Below are positions 50,155 to 59,390 of a stretch of 64,000 bases of DNA, in pieces. Source of the stretch: Bacillota bacterium (lineage in GTDB: Bacteria > Bacillota > Negativicutes > Sporomusales > Sporomusaceae); contig JAGGAB010000006.1 in NCBI GenBank assembly GCA_017889705.1, positions 1 to 64,000 of the forward strand, in the 5' to 3' direction. A program made the translations under genes and the position numbers. Under the pieces are notes generated by a model. That model was not told where the DNA came from and ran no database searches. It was given only the letters and a program-made list of their open reading frames with translations. How positions within the stretch are numbered: the first letter of the stretch is position 1; each line of letters begins with the position of its first letter.

Positions 50155-50218
50155 CCCTAACACAACACCTTAGTTTTTCTTATTTATCATTAAGTCATGC
50201 TTTCGCTAATGAAAAAAA

Positions 50219-50252
50219 TCGGGGGACATTCCTTACAGAACGCCCCTCCCGA
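50219..50252 (-). terminator. Intrinsic terminator of the alanine symporter gene
   Basis: On the minus strand TCGGGAGG pairs with CCCCCGA (one bulge), followed by seven T. It lies 13 bp past the stop at 50265. Confidence 0.8.
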
Positions 50253-50264
50253 CTTTTCCTCAAC

Positions 50265-51650
50265 CTACTCGCCAATCTTTCTAGTATATTGTTGGCTGGC
50301 TTCCCGTTCAATCCCGCCCTCTTCCCACAGATATTGCTTAGTGTCTGCAACAATTACACCACTAAGCGCAATAAGTGACACCAGGTTAGGAATTGCCATT
50401 AAGGCGTTCATAGCATCAGCAAGATCCCATACCAGCGAAAGCGAGGTAACTGATCCCAAGAATACGGCAATAACCCAGGCAACACGGTAAGGAGTAATAG
50501 ATTTTTTACCAAATAAATATTCTACTGCCCGTTCGCCATAATAAGACCAACCAAGGATGGTAGAAAACACGAAGGTCAATAAACCAACACTAAGTACAAT
50601 CGGCCCGACAACTGGTATTTGAGCAAATGCACCTTTTGTCAAGGCTGCGCCAGATAACTGATTAAGCGCTACCGGATTTTCGATAACACTGCTGACAAGC
50701 ACCAAACCTGTCATCGCACACACCACAACAGTATCCCAAAAGGTTCCTGTCATGGATACCAGCGCCTGCCGCACTGGGTTCTTGGTCTGCGCTGCCGCAG
50801 CCACAATCGGTGCCGATCCTAAGCCTGATTCATTGGAAAACAAGCCACGAGCAATCCCATAACGCATCGCCATCATAACACTGGCACCAACAAAGCCGCC
50901 ACCTGCTGCCTGAGGCGTAAAGGCGGACTGCACGATTATGGAAAACGTGGCCGGCAGGTAAGCCGCATTCATGGCAAGAATAATTGCACAGCCGACTACA
51001 TAAAAAATAGCCATAAACGGAACCAGTTTCTCACAAACACTGGCAATGGATTTTACCCCGCCTAAAATGACCACAGCAGTCAGCACCGCCATAACTCCGC
51101 CTGATATATATGGATTTATTCCCATAGTCTCCTGCAACATAACCGAAATGGAATTGGCCTGCACCATATTGCCAATACCAAATGCGGCAATAGAAGTAAA
51201 TATACAAAACAGCACAGCAAGCCACTTCATATTTAACCCGTTTTCCAGTGCGTACATGGGTCCACCAAGCATTGTACCGTCTGAAGTCTTAACGCGGTAA
51301 CGGACTGAGAGCAAGGCTTCAGCATATTTGGTTGCCATGCCAAAAACCCCAGTCAGCCAGCACCATAATACCGCCCCCGGCCCGCCAAGGCCGACGGCTG
51401 TTGCCACCCCGACAATATTCCCGGTACCGATGGTAGCGGCAAGTGCGGTTGTCAACGCGCCAAATTGACTGACATCACCTTCCCCGGATCTGTCTTTGCT
51501 TACCGACAGCTTAATGGCTTTCCAGACATATTTTTGAATAAATCTTAGACGAAATGTCAGAAAAAGATGAGTTCCAAATAATAAAATCAGCATGGGTGCT
51601 CCCCAGAGGTAACCATTGGCCCAGTTAATTAAGTCATGAAATCCTTGCAT
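50265..51650 (-). CDS. AGCS-family sodium:alanine symporter
   Basis: A 461-residue membrane transporter of the alanine/glycine:cation symporter family, with about eleven hydrophobic helices. The signature around FGALTTALAATIGTGNIVGVATAVGLGGPGAVLWCWLTGVFGMATKYAEA is clear, as is the later GLFSNESGLGSAPI loop. It imports alanine with sodium. The ATG at 51650 follows GAGGGGG. It is flanked by alr upstream and ald downstream, forming an alanine uptake and use locus. Confidence 0.93.
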   Translation of the reverse strand: MQGFHDLINWANGYLWGAPMLILLFGTHLFLTFRLRFIQKYVWKAIKLSVSKDRSGEGDVSQFGALTTALAATIGTGNIVGVATAVGLGGPGAVLWCWLTGVFGMATKYAEALLSVRYRVKTSDGTMLGGPMYALENGLNMKWLAVLFCIFTSIAAFGIGNMVQANSISVMLQETMGINPYISGGVMAVLTAVVILGGVKSIASVCEKLVPFMAIFYVVGCAIILAMNAAYLPATFSIIVQSAFTPQAAGGGFVGASVMMAMRYGIARGLFSNESGLGSAPIVAAAAQTKNPVRQALVSMTGTFWDTVVVCAMTGLVLVSSVIENPVALNQLSGAALTKGAFAQIPVVGPIVLSVGLLTFVFSTILGWSYYGERAVEYLFGKKSITPYRVAWVIAVFLGSVTSLSLVWDLADAMNALMAIPNLVSLIALSGVIVADTKQYLWEEGGIEREASQQYTRKIGE

Positions 51651-51768
51651 ACATATCCCCCTCATTTATCTTTTGGGTACGAGTTTTGTAAGCCAGCTCC
51701 CCTCCTCCACCGTTTTTATTGCAGCCAATCAAGACTGCCATCCCCTGCGGTGCTCAAACACCCTTGTG

Positions 51769-52881
51769 TTATGTATTAAGATATGTACGGGGCACCCGTT
51801 TGCCGATCATACATACCAATTCATAATTTATCGTCCCTAGCATTGCGGCAACTTCATCTGTCGATATCTCCGGCACACCAAACAAGGTTGCGGTATCGCC
51901 GACTTTAACATCAGGTATATCACTGATATCTGCCATACATTGATCCATGCAGATTCTCCCCACTAATGGAGCACGATTACCCTTAATAAGAATACTGGTC
52001 TTGCCTGATAAGAGTCGCGACCACCCGTCAGCATAGCCGATAGGTAAAGTTGCAATTTTGCTGTGGTTCCCGGCTGTATATGTCCGCCCGTAACTAATGG
52101 TGGTACCTGGATCCACTTCTTTTATATGCGCAATCTGGGCTTTTAGCTGCATCGCCGGGATCAGTGTAATATTTCGTTTTACGTCTCCAGACGGCCACAA
52201 CCCATATAAAATAATGCCGGGACGCACCATGTCCAGATGAGTTTCCGGCAACTCGAGCGTAGCGGCACTATTAGCAATATGTTTTATAGGAATGTCAATT
52301 CCTCTGCCACTTATTCGCCGTAATGCCTCCTCAAATTTTGCATACTGAACCAAAGCATATGTCTTATCCACATCATCGGCAGTAGCAAAATGTGAAAATA
52401 CCCCTTCAAATTCAATACCCGGCATTGCGGCTGCGGCTTCAGCAAAATCGCCAGCATCTTCCGGCAAAATACCAATCCGTCCCATACCAGTATCAATCTT
52501 AATATGAATTTTTACTTTTTTTCCAGTATCAAGTCCGGCTGCTGAGAGTGCACGCACAGCTTCAAGCGAGTACACAGTCTGCGTAATATCATAAGCAGCT
52601 ACTTTCCGGGCCTGATATTCCGGCGTATACCCCAAGATCAAAATAGGAACCTGGAATCCAGCTTCCCGAAGTGCGATAGCTTCGTTCAAAATAGCCACAG
52701 CCAAACGGTCTGCCCCTGAGGCTAGTGCGGCGCGCGCCACAGCTACCGCGCCATGCCCATAGGCATCTGCCTTAACCACTGCACAAAATTTTACTCCTGC
52801 CCTTAAGCCTTTTTTTATTTCCCTGACATTACGCTTAATGGCCTCCAAATTAATTTCTGCCCACACCGGACGTTCAAACAT
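51769..52881 (-). CDS. alr: Alanine racemase
   Basis: A 370-residue fold-III PLP enzyme that interconverts L- and D-alanine. The PLP lysine is in AVVKADAYGHGAV (about residue 38), and the catalytic tyrosine is likely in SYGRTYTAGN near residue 260. RICMDQCMADISD and the HFATADD loop are also present. D-alanine is needed for peptidoglycan, and in spore formers Alr also tunes L-alanine as a germinant. The ATG at 52881 follows GGGGTTGAGG. It lies 118 bp upstream of the symporter gene on the same strand. Confidence 0.95.
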   Translation of the reverse strand: MFERPVWAEINLEAIKRNVREIKKGLRAGVKFCAVVKADAYGHGAVAVARAALASGADRLAVAILNEAIALREAGFQVPILILGYTPEYQARKVAAYDITQTVYSLEAVRALSAAGLDTGKKVKIHIKIDTGMGRIGILPEDAGDFAEAAAAMPGIEFEGVFSHFATADDVDKTYALVQYAKFEEALRRISGRGIDIPIKHIANSAATLELPETHLDMVRPGIILYGLWPSGDVKRNITLIPAMQLKAQIAHIKEVDPGTTISYGRTYTAGNHSKIATLPIGYADGWSRLLSGKTSILIKGNRAPLVGRICMDQCMADISDIPDVKVGDTATLFGVPEISTDEVAAMLGTINYELVCMIGKRVPRTYLNT

Positions 52882-52935
52882 AACCTCAACCCCTTATACC
52901 CAATCAATCTTGCTGTCAGGCTTACCAGCCACCTT

Positions 52936-54300
52936 TTAAAACCGGCAGCGAGCCCGGCCATAATAGCAAGCAAGTAATCCTAATAGCCATAGTGGTCCAA
53001 TAACAAGTGCCAATCGGGTATCTGTATCCTGGCTCATAATAACAGCAACCAATAGCAGCATCAACAGACAAAGTATCCCGGAAAAAGGATAGCCAGGCAT
53101 CGGATAAACCAGTTTATTGGTTTCGGCTGGAGACAAGTTCCTGCGAAAGATCAGTTGAATAATAAAAATAACCGCCCATACCCATAAACACGCAAAAGTA
53201 CCGATACTGGTCACATAGACAAACACTTTGGCCGGTACGATATAATTTAAGACGACTCCAGCCAGTAGGCAAGCCGCCGAAACCAATACCGCATATACCG
53301 GAACCTGATTTTTATTCAATCTTCCCAGAAATGCCGGAGCCTCACCCTGAACAGCCAGCGTATACAGCATGCGGCCAGTACTGAAAATACCACTATTACA
53401 AGACGACAACGCCGCCGATAATACAACAAAATTCATGATACCGGCTGCGTTGGCAATACCCAACTTTTCAAAAATAGATACAAACGGACTGCCTGCTTTA
53501 GCAATATCAGACCATGGGCAAATCGACATAATTACATATAATGAACCAATATAAAATAATATGATCCGCCAAAACACCTTATCAATTGCTGCCGGTAATG
53601 TCTTTGCCGGATCTTTTGCTTCGCCAGCAGTGATACCGACAACCTCAATGCCCACATAGGAAAACAACACCATAACAAGTGCAGTAATTGTCCCGGTAGC
53701 CCCCTGCGGAAAAAAACCGCCATACAACCAGAGATTACTTATTCCTACAGGAATGCCACTATTGCCAATGCCAAATAAAATCATGGCCAGACCGCCCAAA
53801 ATCAGCGCAACAATGGCAATGACCTTTATTAACGCAAACCAAAATTCAAATTCACCATAAATAGCTACTGCAGCCAGGTTAGCACCTGCCATAATTATTA
53901 CCGCCAGCAAGGCGGGTATCCATTGCGGCAGTGCCGGCAGCCAATAATGAACATATATCCCAATTGCAGTAATCTCGGCCATGCCTGTCACAACCCACAT
54001 GAACCAATAGGTCCAACCAGTTAAATACCCTGCCAGCGGACCTATATAGGTATGAGCATGAGCACTGAATGAACCGGCTACCGGATAGGCAACAGCCACC
54101 TCGCCCAGTGCCCGCAATAGATAGAATACCACAATTCCACCGATAAAATAAGAAATAAGCAGCGATGGACCGGCAATCTGAATGGCTGATGCCGACCCCA
54201 AAAACAAGCCGACCCCCACCGAGCCGCCCAGCGCAATAAGACCAATATGTCGCTCTTTAAGACCCCGCCTGAGTTGCTGCTGTTTTTCCCATTTACGCAA
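52936..54300 (-). CDS. Amino acid permease, APC superfamily (AAT type)
   Basis: A 454-residue transporter with twelve hydrophobic segments. The N-terminal LRRGLKERHIGLIALGGSVGVGLFLGSASAI is the substrate-binding helix 1 typical of the amino acid transporter family, and ITAGEAKDPAKTLPAAI and SSCNSGIFSTGRMLYTLA follow. Length and signature fit proton-coupled uptake of a neutral amino acid; which one is not clear. The TTG at 54300 is chosen because GGAGGG lies about 9 bp upstream. Its stop is 54 bp ahead of alr, so the two may be co-transcribed. Confidence 0.88.
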   Translation of the reverse strand: MRKWEKQQQLRRGLKERHIGLIALGGSVGVGLFLGSASAIQIAGPSLLISYFIGGIVVFYLLRALGEVAVAYPVAGSFSAHAHTYIGPLAGYLTGWTYWFMWVVTGMAEITAIGIYVHYWLPALPQWIPALLAVIIMAGANLAAVAIYGEFEFWFALIKVIAIVALILGGLAMILFGIGNSGIPVGISNLWLYGGFFPQGATGTITALVMVLFSYVGIEVVGITAGEAKDPAKTLPAAIDKVFWRIILFYIGSLYVIMSICPWSDIAKAGSPFVSIFEKLGIANAAGIMNFVVLSAALSSCNSGIFSTGRMLYTLAVQGEAPAFLGRLNKNQVPVYAVLVSAACLLAGVVLNYIVPAKVFVYVTSIGTFACLWVWAVIFIIQLIFRRNLSPAETNKLVYPMPGYPFSGILCLLMLLLVAVIMSQDTDTRLALVIGPLWLLGLLACYYGRARCRF

Positions 54301-54392
54301 AAGCACTTCCCTCCGCCACACAACTATACCAAAGCAAAGGGAGACTTCTCCCCTTACCAATGTATACTTGCCGACACAGGACTAGAACCTTT

Positions 54393-54590
54393 TTATTTAA
54401 AAGCCGCCAGATTATCTGCTTGCTTCTGACGGATACAGGCAGCTTCATATTCAACAATAAGTTGATCTAAATGACGGCTGAGAGCGGCTACTTCCACATC
54501 GGTAAAATTACCAAGTTTTTGTTCAACTAACCGATGCAGCTGTTCCCGTGTAATCTCAATTTCCCGTTCTTTTTCCGTCAAAATGACCAC
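54393..54590 (-). CDS. Spo0E-like aspartyl-phosphate phosphatase
   Basis: A 65-residue small helical protein of the Spo0E family, which dephosphorylates Spo0A-phosphate to hold back sporulation. The diagnostic helix is ALSRHLDQLIVEYEAACI, which fits the family motif SxxLDxLI-x-YY-like. The start is GTG at 54590, with AGGGGGGT just upstream; it follows hypB by 10 bp. Linkage to hypBA is probably positional only. Function by family, not proven. Confidence 0.78.
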   Translation of the reverse strand: MVILTEKEREIEITREQLHRLVEQKLGNFTDVEVAALSRHLDQLIVEYEAACIRQKQADNLAAFK

Positions 54591-54600
54591 ATTACCCCCC

Positions 54601-55269
54601 CTAATCACTTTTTTGTTTTCTGAGCATAATCACCTGCTTCTTTAGCCATTCCAGCCAACCGGCTAGACTTGACGCAGTTTTGCAGGACACGTTGAATAAA
54701 TTCGCGTTCGGATTTAGACCACGAATATCGCCGATAGCGGCGTCAATAGCAAAATCGGTATAAGGAAGCAAATCCACCTTATTGATAAGAACCGCTGCTG
54801 ATTGCTGAAATACAGCAGGATATTTCAGCGGCTTGTCTTCCCCTTCGGTAACACTGAGAATTACCACCTTGGCATGCTCGCCAACGGCAAACTCGGCCGG
54901 ACAAACAAGATTGCCCACATTTTCGACAATAAGAATATCTATTTGCTCCAAATCCAGTTGGGAAATTGCCGCCTTAACCATAGCCGCATCTAAATGGCAA
55001 CCCCCATGGGTATTAATTTGGACAACTGGCGCGCCGCAGGCAGCAATGCGATCAGCATCTTTGGAGGTATATAGATCACCTTCGATAATAGCAAGTGAAA
55101 AATCATTGTTAAGCAAACGTACTGTCTGCTCAACAAGTGAAGTTTTGCCGCAGCCTGGTGATCCCAGCAAATTAACGACAAAAATACCCCGCTTACTAAA
55201 CCTGGCATTTAGCTCGGCTGCAATTTCCTCGTTTTTTTCCAAAATATTGCTCATTACGGTGATTTCCAA
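54601..55269 (-). CDS. hypB: Hydrogenase nickel insertion GTPase HypB
   Basis: A 222-residue SIMIBI GTPase that, with HypA, delivers nickel to hydrogenase precursors. P-loop LLGSPGCGKTS, the metal-binding NTHGGCHLDA, the late CPAEFAVGEH block, and the base-recognition NKVD are present. No N-terminal histidine stretch is seen. The TTG at 55269 is used because GAGGTGGAG precedes it by 6 bp; an ATG at 55254 has no such site. It follows hypA by 3 bp. Confidence 0.95.
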   Translation of the reverse strand: MEITVMSNILEKNEEIAAELNARFSKRGIFVVNLLGSPGCGKTSLVEQTVRLLNNDFSLAIIEGDLYTSKDADRIAACGAPVVQINTHGGCHLDAAMVKAAISQLDLEQIDILIVENVGNLVCPAEFAVGEHAKVVILSVTEGEDKPLKYPAVFQQSAAVLINKVDLLPYTDFAIDAAIGDIRGLNPNANLFNVSCKTASSLAGWLEWLKKQVIMLRKQKSD

Positions 55270-55272
55270 GAG

Positions 55273-55614
55273 TTACTCCACCTCCACACTTTCCACCAGC
55301 AGCTCGCGTCCGGTTATAATTTCTATGGCATGAGAACCACAAGCTTGACAAACAAAACTATGCTTGTCAATATCGGTTGTGCTGCCACAATCCCGGCAAT
55401 GCCCAGTTGCCGGGGCCAGTTGAATCAAAAGTCGGGCATTTTCGGCTATTGTGCCTTTAGCCAACGCCGCAAAACCCATTTCTAGCGCCTCCGGCACAGT
55501 TCCTGTAAGTTCACCTGCTATAACTTTAACGCCGGCGACACGGACAGCGTTATTGCCGACGGCCGTAGATAAAACTATATCTAGTACTCCTTGTGCAAGG
55601 GCCAGCTCATGCAT
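55273..55614 (-). CDS. hypA: Hydrogenase nickel metallochaperone HypA
   Basis: A 113-residue metallochaperone. The MHE start supplies the nickel ligands, and two CxxC pairs (CRDC and CQAC) form the zinc site. It binds nickel and works with HypB, encoded 3 bp downstream. No other hyp genes or hydrogenase subunits lie in the window. The pair could also serve general nickel supply, relevant to LarA at 2.4 kb, but that is inference. Confidence 0.95.
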   Translation of the reverse strand: MHELALAQGVLDIVLSTAVGNNAVRVAGVKVIAGELTGTVPEALEMGFAALAKGTIAENARLLIQLAPATGHCRDCGSTTDIDKHSFVCQACGSHAIEIITGRELLVESVEVE

Positions 55615-55649
55615 AGCAATACTCCTATCAAAAATTGTGTGCTATTCTC

Positions 55650-55678
55650 TATATAAACATTCTCCGTTCATTTGTAAA
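55650..55678 (-). promoter_or_regulatory. Candidate promoter of hypAB
   Basis: On the minus strand TTTACA (55673-55678), a 17-bp spacer and TATATA (55650-55655), about 36 bp upstream of the hypA ATG. Confidence 0.55.
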
Positions 55679-55886
55679 TTCCTTCCATGAAATTTCCAGT
55701 ATTTTTGTGGGATTATTTTACTTAATTAACATAATATTTATCGCATATCATATATTCCAGCCGCAAATACTAGCATCAGTACAGAGAAACACGGCTGTGG
55801 CCGACTTGACAAAACATAAGGCTGCAGTCGCACTTATCCAGACGAAAGATCTGCTTTCAACTGGAAAAAAATCAGGAGGTGCATTC

Positions 55887-56153
55887 ATGTCCAGAAGTAA
55901 CAAACCCGTTAACCCCGGTGCAGAAAATGCGCTTGATCGCATGAAGATGGAAGTCGCTAATGAGCTTGGCATTAGTGACCGAGTCCGTAGCCAAGGCTGG
56001 TCGACTATGACATCAGCTGATTGCGGACGGGTAGGCGGCCAAATGGTTCGCCGAATGATTCAGCAATATGAATCTTCAATGGGCGGTCAAACCACCGCAC
56101 AACCAACCACCACTGGCACACTTACTTCGCAATTCGATGTAAATAGCAAATAA
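55887..56153 (+). CDS. Alpha/beta-type small acid-soluble spore protein
   Basis: An 88-residue SASP. NPGAENALDRMKMEVANELGI holds the germination-protease site (cleavage after the Glu of KMEVA), and GWSTMTSADCGRVGGQMVRRMIQQYE is the DNA-binding C-terminal block. It coats and protects forespore DNA. The ATG at 55887 follows AGGAGG. It has its own hairpin terminator. A forespore sigma-G promoter could not be assigned with confidence in the AT-rich leader. Confidence 0.93.
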   Translation: MSRSNKPVNPGAENALDRMKMEVANELGISDRVRSQGWSTMTSADCGRVGGQMVRRMIQQYESSMGGQTTAQPTTTGTLTSQFDVNSK

Positions 56154-56154
56154 T

Positions 56155-56181
56155 ACAAAAGGCGGCCCAGCCGCCTTTTGT
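56155..56181. terminator. Bidirectional terminator between the SASP and spoVD genes
   Basis: ACAAAAGGCGGC (56155-56166) pairs with GCCGCCTTTTGT (56170-56181) over CCA. Confidence 0.9.
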
Positions 56182-56216
56182 GTGTTATTGGGGTTCTATT
56201 TAGTATACTCTCCGCT

Positions 56217-58199
56217 TTACGGCCTGGTATTCACTGATTCAAAATAAACAATAATTTCAGCACCCGGTTTTACCGGCGTATAAGGCGTAATACTTTGTTT
56301 TACCGCCACCCCGGTACCAATCGGCACATAAGAAAGTCCCAGACTTTGCAAGGCTTCTCCGGCTTCCCGGATGGAACAGCCGGTAAGCGCAGGCACCAGA
56401 ACATGCCCTGGCGGCACTTCCGTCGGTGCCACAGGCTTAGCCTGAGCCGGCACCGGCTGTTCGTTCCCCGGTTTCGGCGGCGGCAATACATAACTATTGT
56501 CATCTGGACGAATATTCAGTACCCTCATAACCTGCGACATAATATCACTGAATACCGGCGCGGCAATTGTGCCACCATAATACATGCCGCTGGGATCATC
56601 AAGCACAATCAGAGCAGCCACCTGCGGATCTTCAACCGGACCAAAGCCGGCAAAAGACGCAATATAATGTCCTTCCGAATAGCCGCGGCCATCAGCATTT
56701 AATTTTTCAGCCGTACCTGTTTTCCCGGCAAACCGGTACCCCTTAACTGCTGCCAGTTTACCGCCGCCTTCACTTACGACCTTTTCCAGCATTCCTGCCA
56801 GCACTTTGGCCGTTTCCGGACTGATAGCCTGTCTAACTGCAACAGGATCAAAAACCTCAGCCAATGTTCCGTCTTCATTTCGGTACTCTTTAATAATTCG
56901 GGGTTTTAGCAGAACACCGTCATTGGCAATTGCGGCAATTGCGGCGGTAAGCTGTAGTGGCGTAACAGCGATACTCTGGCCGATTGACATGGTAGCCGTA
57001 TCGCTGTCCCGCATTTCCTTAGGCTCAAACAACAGTCCCTCTTCTTCTCCTGGCAGCTCCACCCCGGTGGCTTTGCCAAAACCAAATGCCCGTGCAAAAT
57101 TAGTAAGTTTGGCTGCGCCAAGACGCAAACCAATTTCAACAAAACCGGTATTAATGGAGTTTTTTATGATATCAAGAAATGATATTGCACCATAACTTTC
57201 ACCACTCCAGTTTTTAATCCGTCTGCCGGAGATCTCGACATATCCTTTATCCACAAACCGTTCATCCGGCCGCACCACACCTTCTTGCAACGCAGCCGCT
57301 GCAACAACAGCTTTAAACGTTGAACCAGGCTCATATACAATAGACACAGCGCGATTTTTCATTGCCTCTGTACCATAACGTTCAAATTGATTGGGATTAT
57401 AGGTAGGACGGCTGGCCATAGCCAGAATTTCCCCGGTCTTGGGCTGCATAATAATCACGGTTCCGGCCTTGGCACCTGTGGCCGCCATTGCCGCATCAAG
57501 CGACCGCTCGACAACAAACTGAATATTACTGTCGATGGTAAGATAAATAGATCGTCCCCTTTTTTCCGGCAAAAACGCAAAAATCGACTGAAATATTGGT
57601 ATACCATAACTGTCAGTATTAATAGCCTGTTTGCGTTTTTCTCCCTTAATTACTTTATCAAGCGACATTTCAAGGCCTTCCAGGCCAACATCATCAGTGC
57701 CGACAAACCCCAGCACCTGGGCCGCAAGCGTATCATTGGGATAATAGCGTTTGCTTTCCTCAATAAAGCCTAGGCCTGTGAGCTCACGCTCCTTAATAAG
57801 TGCCGTCACCGCTTTGGCCGCTTCCGGCTCAAGTGTCCGCTTAATCCAGACAAAGCGCGCACCGCCTGACAGGCGTTCCTTAATAGCTGCCGGCGAAACA
57901 CCGACAATTGGCGCCAGTAAGGAAGCGGTTTCATCAATATCCTTTATTTCCTGTGGATCAGCATAAAGAGATTTATTCAAACTACTTACCGCTAATTGCT
58001 GACCATTTCTATCATATATTGTGCCACGCGGTGATTGGATAACCCAATTTTCCCGAAGCTGTTCCTGCACTCTGGCACTCAAATGCTGCCCTTCACCAAA
58101 TTGAATCCAGGCGATCCTTCCTGCCAAAACAATCAGTACCAGCATGGTTAATGTCAAAAACCAGGCCAAGCGTTTTTGCATACTACCAGGCAATGCCAT
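56217..58199 (-). CDS. spoVD: Penicillin-binding protein, SpoVD/FtsI type with PASTA
   Basis: A 660-residue class-B transpeptidase. One N-terminal membrane helix (LAWFLTLTMLVLIVLAG) leads to a dimerisation domain (SPRGTIYDRNGQQLA) and the penicillin-binding domain with the active Ser in STFK, SIN in NSINTG, and KTGT in AGKTGTAEK. A single PASTA domain (LVPALTGCSIREAGEALQSLGL) ends the protein. This matches SpoVD of spore cortex synthesis; a vegetative FtsI/Pbp2 is the alternative. It is not near mraY or mur genes here. The ATG at 58199 has AAGGAAGGG about 10 bp upstream. Confidence 0.88.
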   Translation of the reverse strand: MALPGSMQKRLAWFLTLTMLVLIVLAGRIAWIQFGEGQHLSARVQEQLRENWVIQSPRGTIYDRNGQQLAVSSLNKSLYADPQEIKDIDETASLLAPIVGVSPAAIKERLSGGARFVWIKRTLEPEAAKAVTALIKERELTGLGFIEESKRYYPNDTLAAQVLGFVGTDDVGLEGLEMSLDKVIKGEKRKQAINTDSYGIPIFQSIFAFLPEKRGRSIYLTIDSNIQFVVERSLDAAMAATGAKAGTVIIMQPKTGEILAMASRPTYNPNQFERYGTEAMKNRAVSIVYEPGSTFKAVVAAAALQEGVVRPDERFVDKGYVEISGRRIKNWSGESYGAISFLDIIKNSINTGFVEIGLRLGAAKLTNFARAFGFGKATGVELPGEEEGLLFEPKEMRDSDTATMSIGQSIAVTPLQLTAAIAAIANDGVLLKPRIIKEYRNEDGTLAEVFDPVAVRQAISPETAKVLAGMLEKVVSEGGGKLAAVKGYRFAGKTGTAEKLNADGRGYSEGHYIASFAGFGPVEDPQVAALIVLDDPSGMYYGGTIAAPVFSDIMSQVMRVLNIRPDDNSYVLPPPKPGNEQPVPAQAKPVAPTEVPPGHVLVPALTGCSIREAGEALQSLGLSYVPIGTGVAVKQSITPYTPVKPGAEIIVYFESVNTRP

Positions 58200-58232
58200 C
58201 TATCTTCAACCCTTCCTTGGATACAAATTCAT

Positions 58233-58378
58233 TTATCCAATGACTAACGCTTTCTAATACGCCCGTCCTCTGTAGGGAGTAATTACCCCTACAGGCACAG
58301 ACGAACGGCTAGACGTTAGGATAATTCGACTAAGCTTCAGGTGAGCCCCCCCCCCATCTGAAGCAAGTTTGATTTATA
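58233..58378 (+). repeat. Dispersed structured intergenic repeat, copy E
   Basis: Plus-orientation copy. The outer stem is TTATCC (58233-58238) with GGATAA (58319-58324); the hairpin is GCTTCAG with CTGAAGC. The inner stem is degenerate, but TAACG and CGTTA can pair inside it. A run of ten C lies at 58346-58355 in the hairpin loop. Together with a terminator it accounts for much of the gene-free 58200-58586 interval; 58379-58545 holds nothing recognisable. Confidence 0.83.
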
Positions 58379-58547
58379 AATTATTCTGCACAAACCGGCA
58401 ATACCCTGCTTGTCTTCCCACCTAGGCTGCCACTTCTTCAATTTAAAGATATCCGGACATCTGCCTTTATCCGGCAAGTATTGATGCTACCTCTGCACCT
58501 TCTGGTTTTCTGTTATATTCGTTATTTTTGCTGTTAGGAAAAAAGAA

Positions 58548-58569
58548 AACACCGCAGCAATGCGGTGTT
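58548..58569 (-). terminator. Intrinsic terminator of the TerC-family gene
   Basis: AACACCGCA (58548-58556) pairs with TGCGGTGTT (58561-58569), followed on the minus strand by TTTTCTTTTTT. Confidence 0.88.
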
Positions 58570-58586
58570 CATTATCGGTATTTGCA

Positions 58587-59279
58587 CTATTGTACCGGAT
58601 GGCCTTCTTTAGCACAAGCTTCGCCGGTTGCTTCTTTGTGTGACTTCTTCCACCAGTAACCAAGAGCCAAAACGCCAAGCGTAACGGCTAATGGCAACAA
58701 CCATTCGGGAATAACGGCATGAATGGCTGAGCCGATTTTATGGTCATCCATCATCATTTCGCCGGCGGTCCAGGCAATAAGCCCTGCACCGACATACACA
58801 ATTATCGGGAATTTATCCATAAGTTTTATTATGATTTGACTGCCGAAAATAATCAAAGGTATGCTAAGAGCCAGTCCTAGTCCTAGCAGCAGATAATCAC
58901 CTTTAGCCACAGCGGCAATCGCCAGCGTGTTATCAAGGCTCATAACCAAATCTGCAATAATAATGGTTTTAACTGCCGCCACAAACGAGGTTCCGGCTTC
59001 AATATCTTCTTCGCCCTTGTCTTCCATTAATAACTTCGCCGCAATCCAAACAAGAAGAATACCACCGATAAACTGTACATAGGGGATTTGCAAGAGTACA
59101 ACTGCTACGAGTGTTAAAATAACCCGCAGCCCTATTGCTCCGGCGCTACCCCACAGAATGGCCATCTTTTGCTGCTTTTGTGGCAAACAACGGCTAGCCA
59201 TGGCAATGACTACTGCATTGTCGCCGCTAAGCACGATGTTAACCATCATGATACTAGCTAGCGCTACTAAAAACTCCAT
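58587..59279 (-). CDS. TerC-family (YjbE-type) membrane protein
   Basis: A 230-residue integral membrane protein with about seven helices. The TerC signatures are MVNIVLSGDNAVVIAMAS and IIIADLVMSLDNTLAIAAVA, whose paired acidic residues bind cations. Relatives are linked to manganese or other metal export; the YjbE subgroup is often placed under metal-responsive leaders. A structured leader and a clear promoter lie upstream. The ATG follows AAAAGGAG. Substrate not proven. Confidence 0.87.
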   Translation of the reverse strand: MEFLVALASIMMVNIVLSGDNAVVIAMASRCLPQKQQKMAILWGSAGAIGLRVILTLVAVVLLQIPYVQFIGGILLVWIAAKLLMEDKGEEDIEAGTSFVAAVKTIIIADLVMSLDNTLAIAAVAKGDYLLLGLGLALSIPLIIFGSQIIIKLMDKFPIIVYVGAGLIAWTAGEMMMDDHKIGSAIHAVIPEWLLPLAVTLGVLALGYWWKKSHKEATGEACAKEGHPVQ

Positions 59280-59312
59280 TTTCCTGCACTCCTTTTCTGT
59301 TATTATTGCTAT

Positions 59313-59382
59313 GCAGCATTGTCTGGTGCCATTACAAAATCATTATGCCCTGGTTTTAGTACCAGATATCAAGATGTGCTGC
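59313..59382 (-). ncRNA. Structured 5' leader of the TerC-family gene, possible riboswitch
   Basis: The predicted transcript starts almost directly with GCAGCA (59377-59382 on the minus strand), which pairs with TGCUGC (59313-59318) to close a 70-nt domain. Inside, CUGGU can pair with either of two ACCAG copies, one local and one distal, an arrangement typical of a switch. It did not match the manganese yybP-ykoY consensus by eye. Class unknown. Confidence 0.4.
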
Positions 59383-59390
59383 TTTAATTT

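Noticed and set aside
55700-55770. Sigma-G promoter for the SASP gene (CATAATA-like -10)
   Set aside because: A -10-like box exists in the AT-rich leader, but no acceptable -35 box lies 17-19 bp upstream.
58346-58355. Run of ten C as a possible phase-variation tract
   Set aside because: It lies in a non-coding repeat hairpin, not in or near a promoter box or reading frame, and may be a sequencing-length artefact.
59305-59345. Apparent -24/-12 motif (TGGCAC ... TGC) on the minus strand before the TerC gene
   Set aside because: The GG to GC spacing is one base too long, and it lies inside the folded leader downstream of a better sigma-A promoter.
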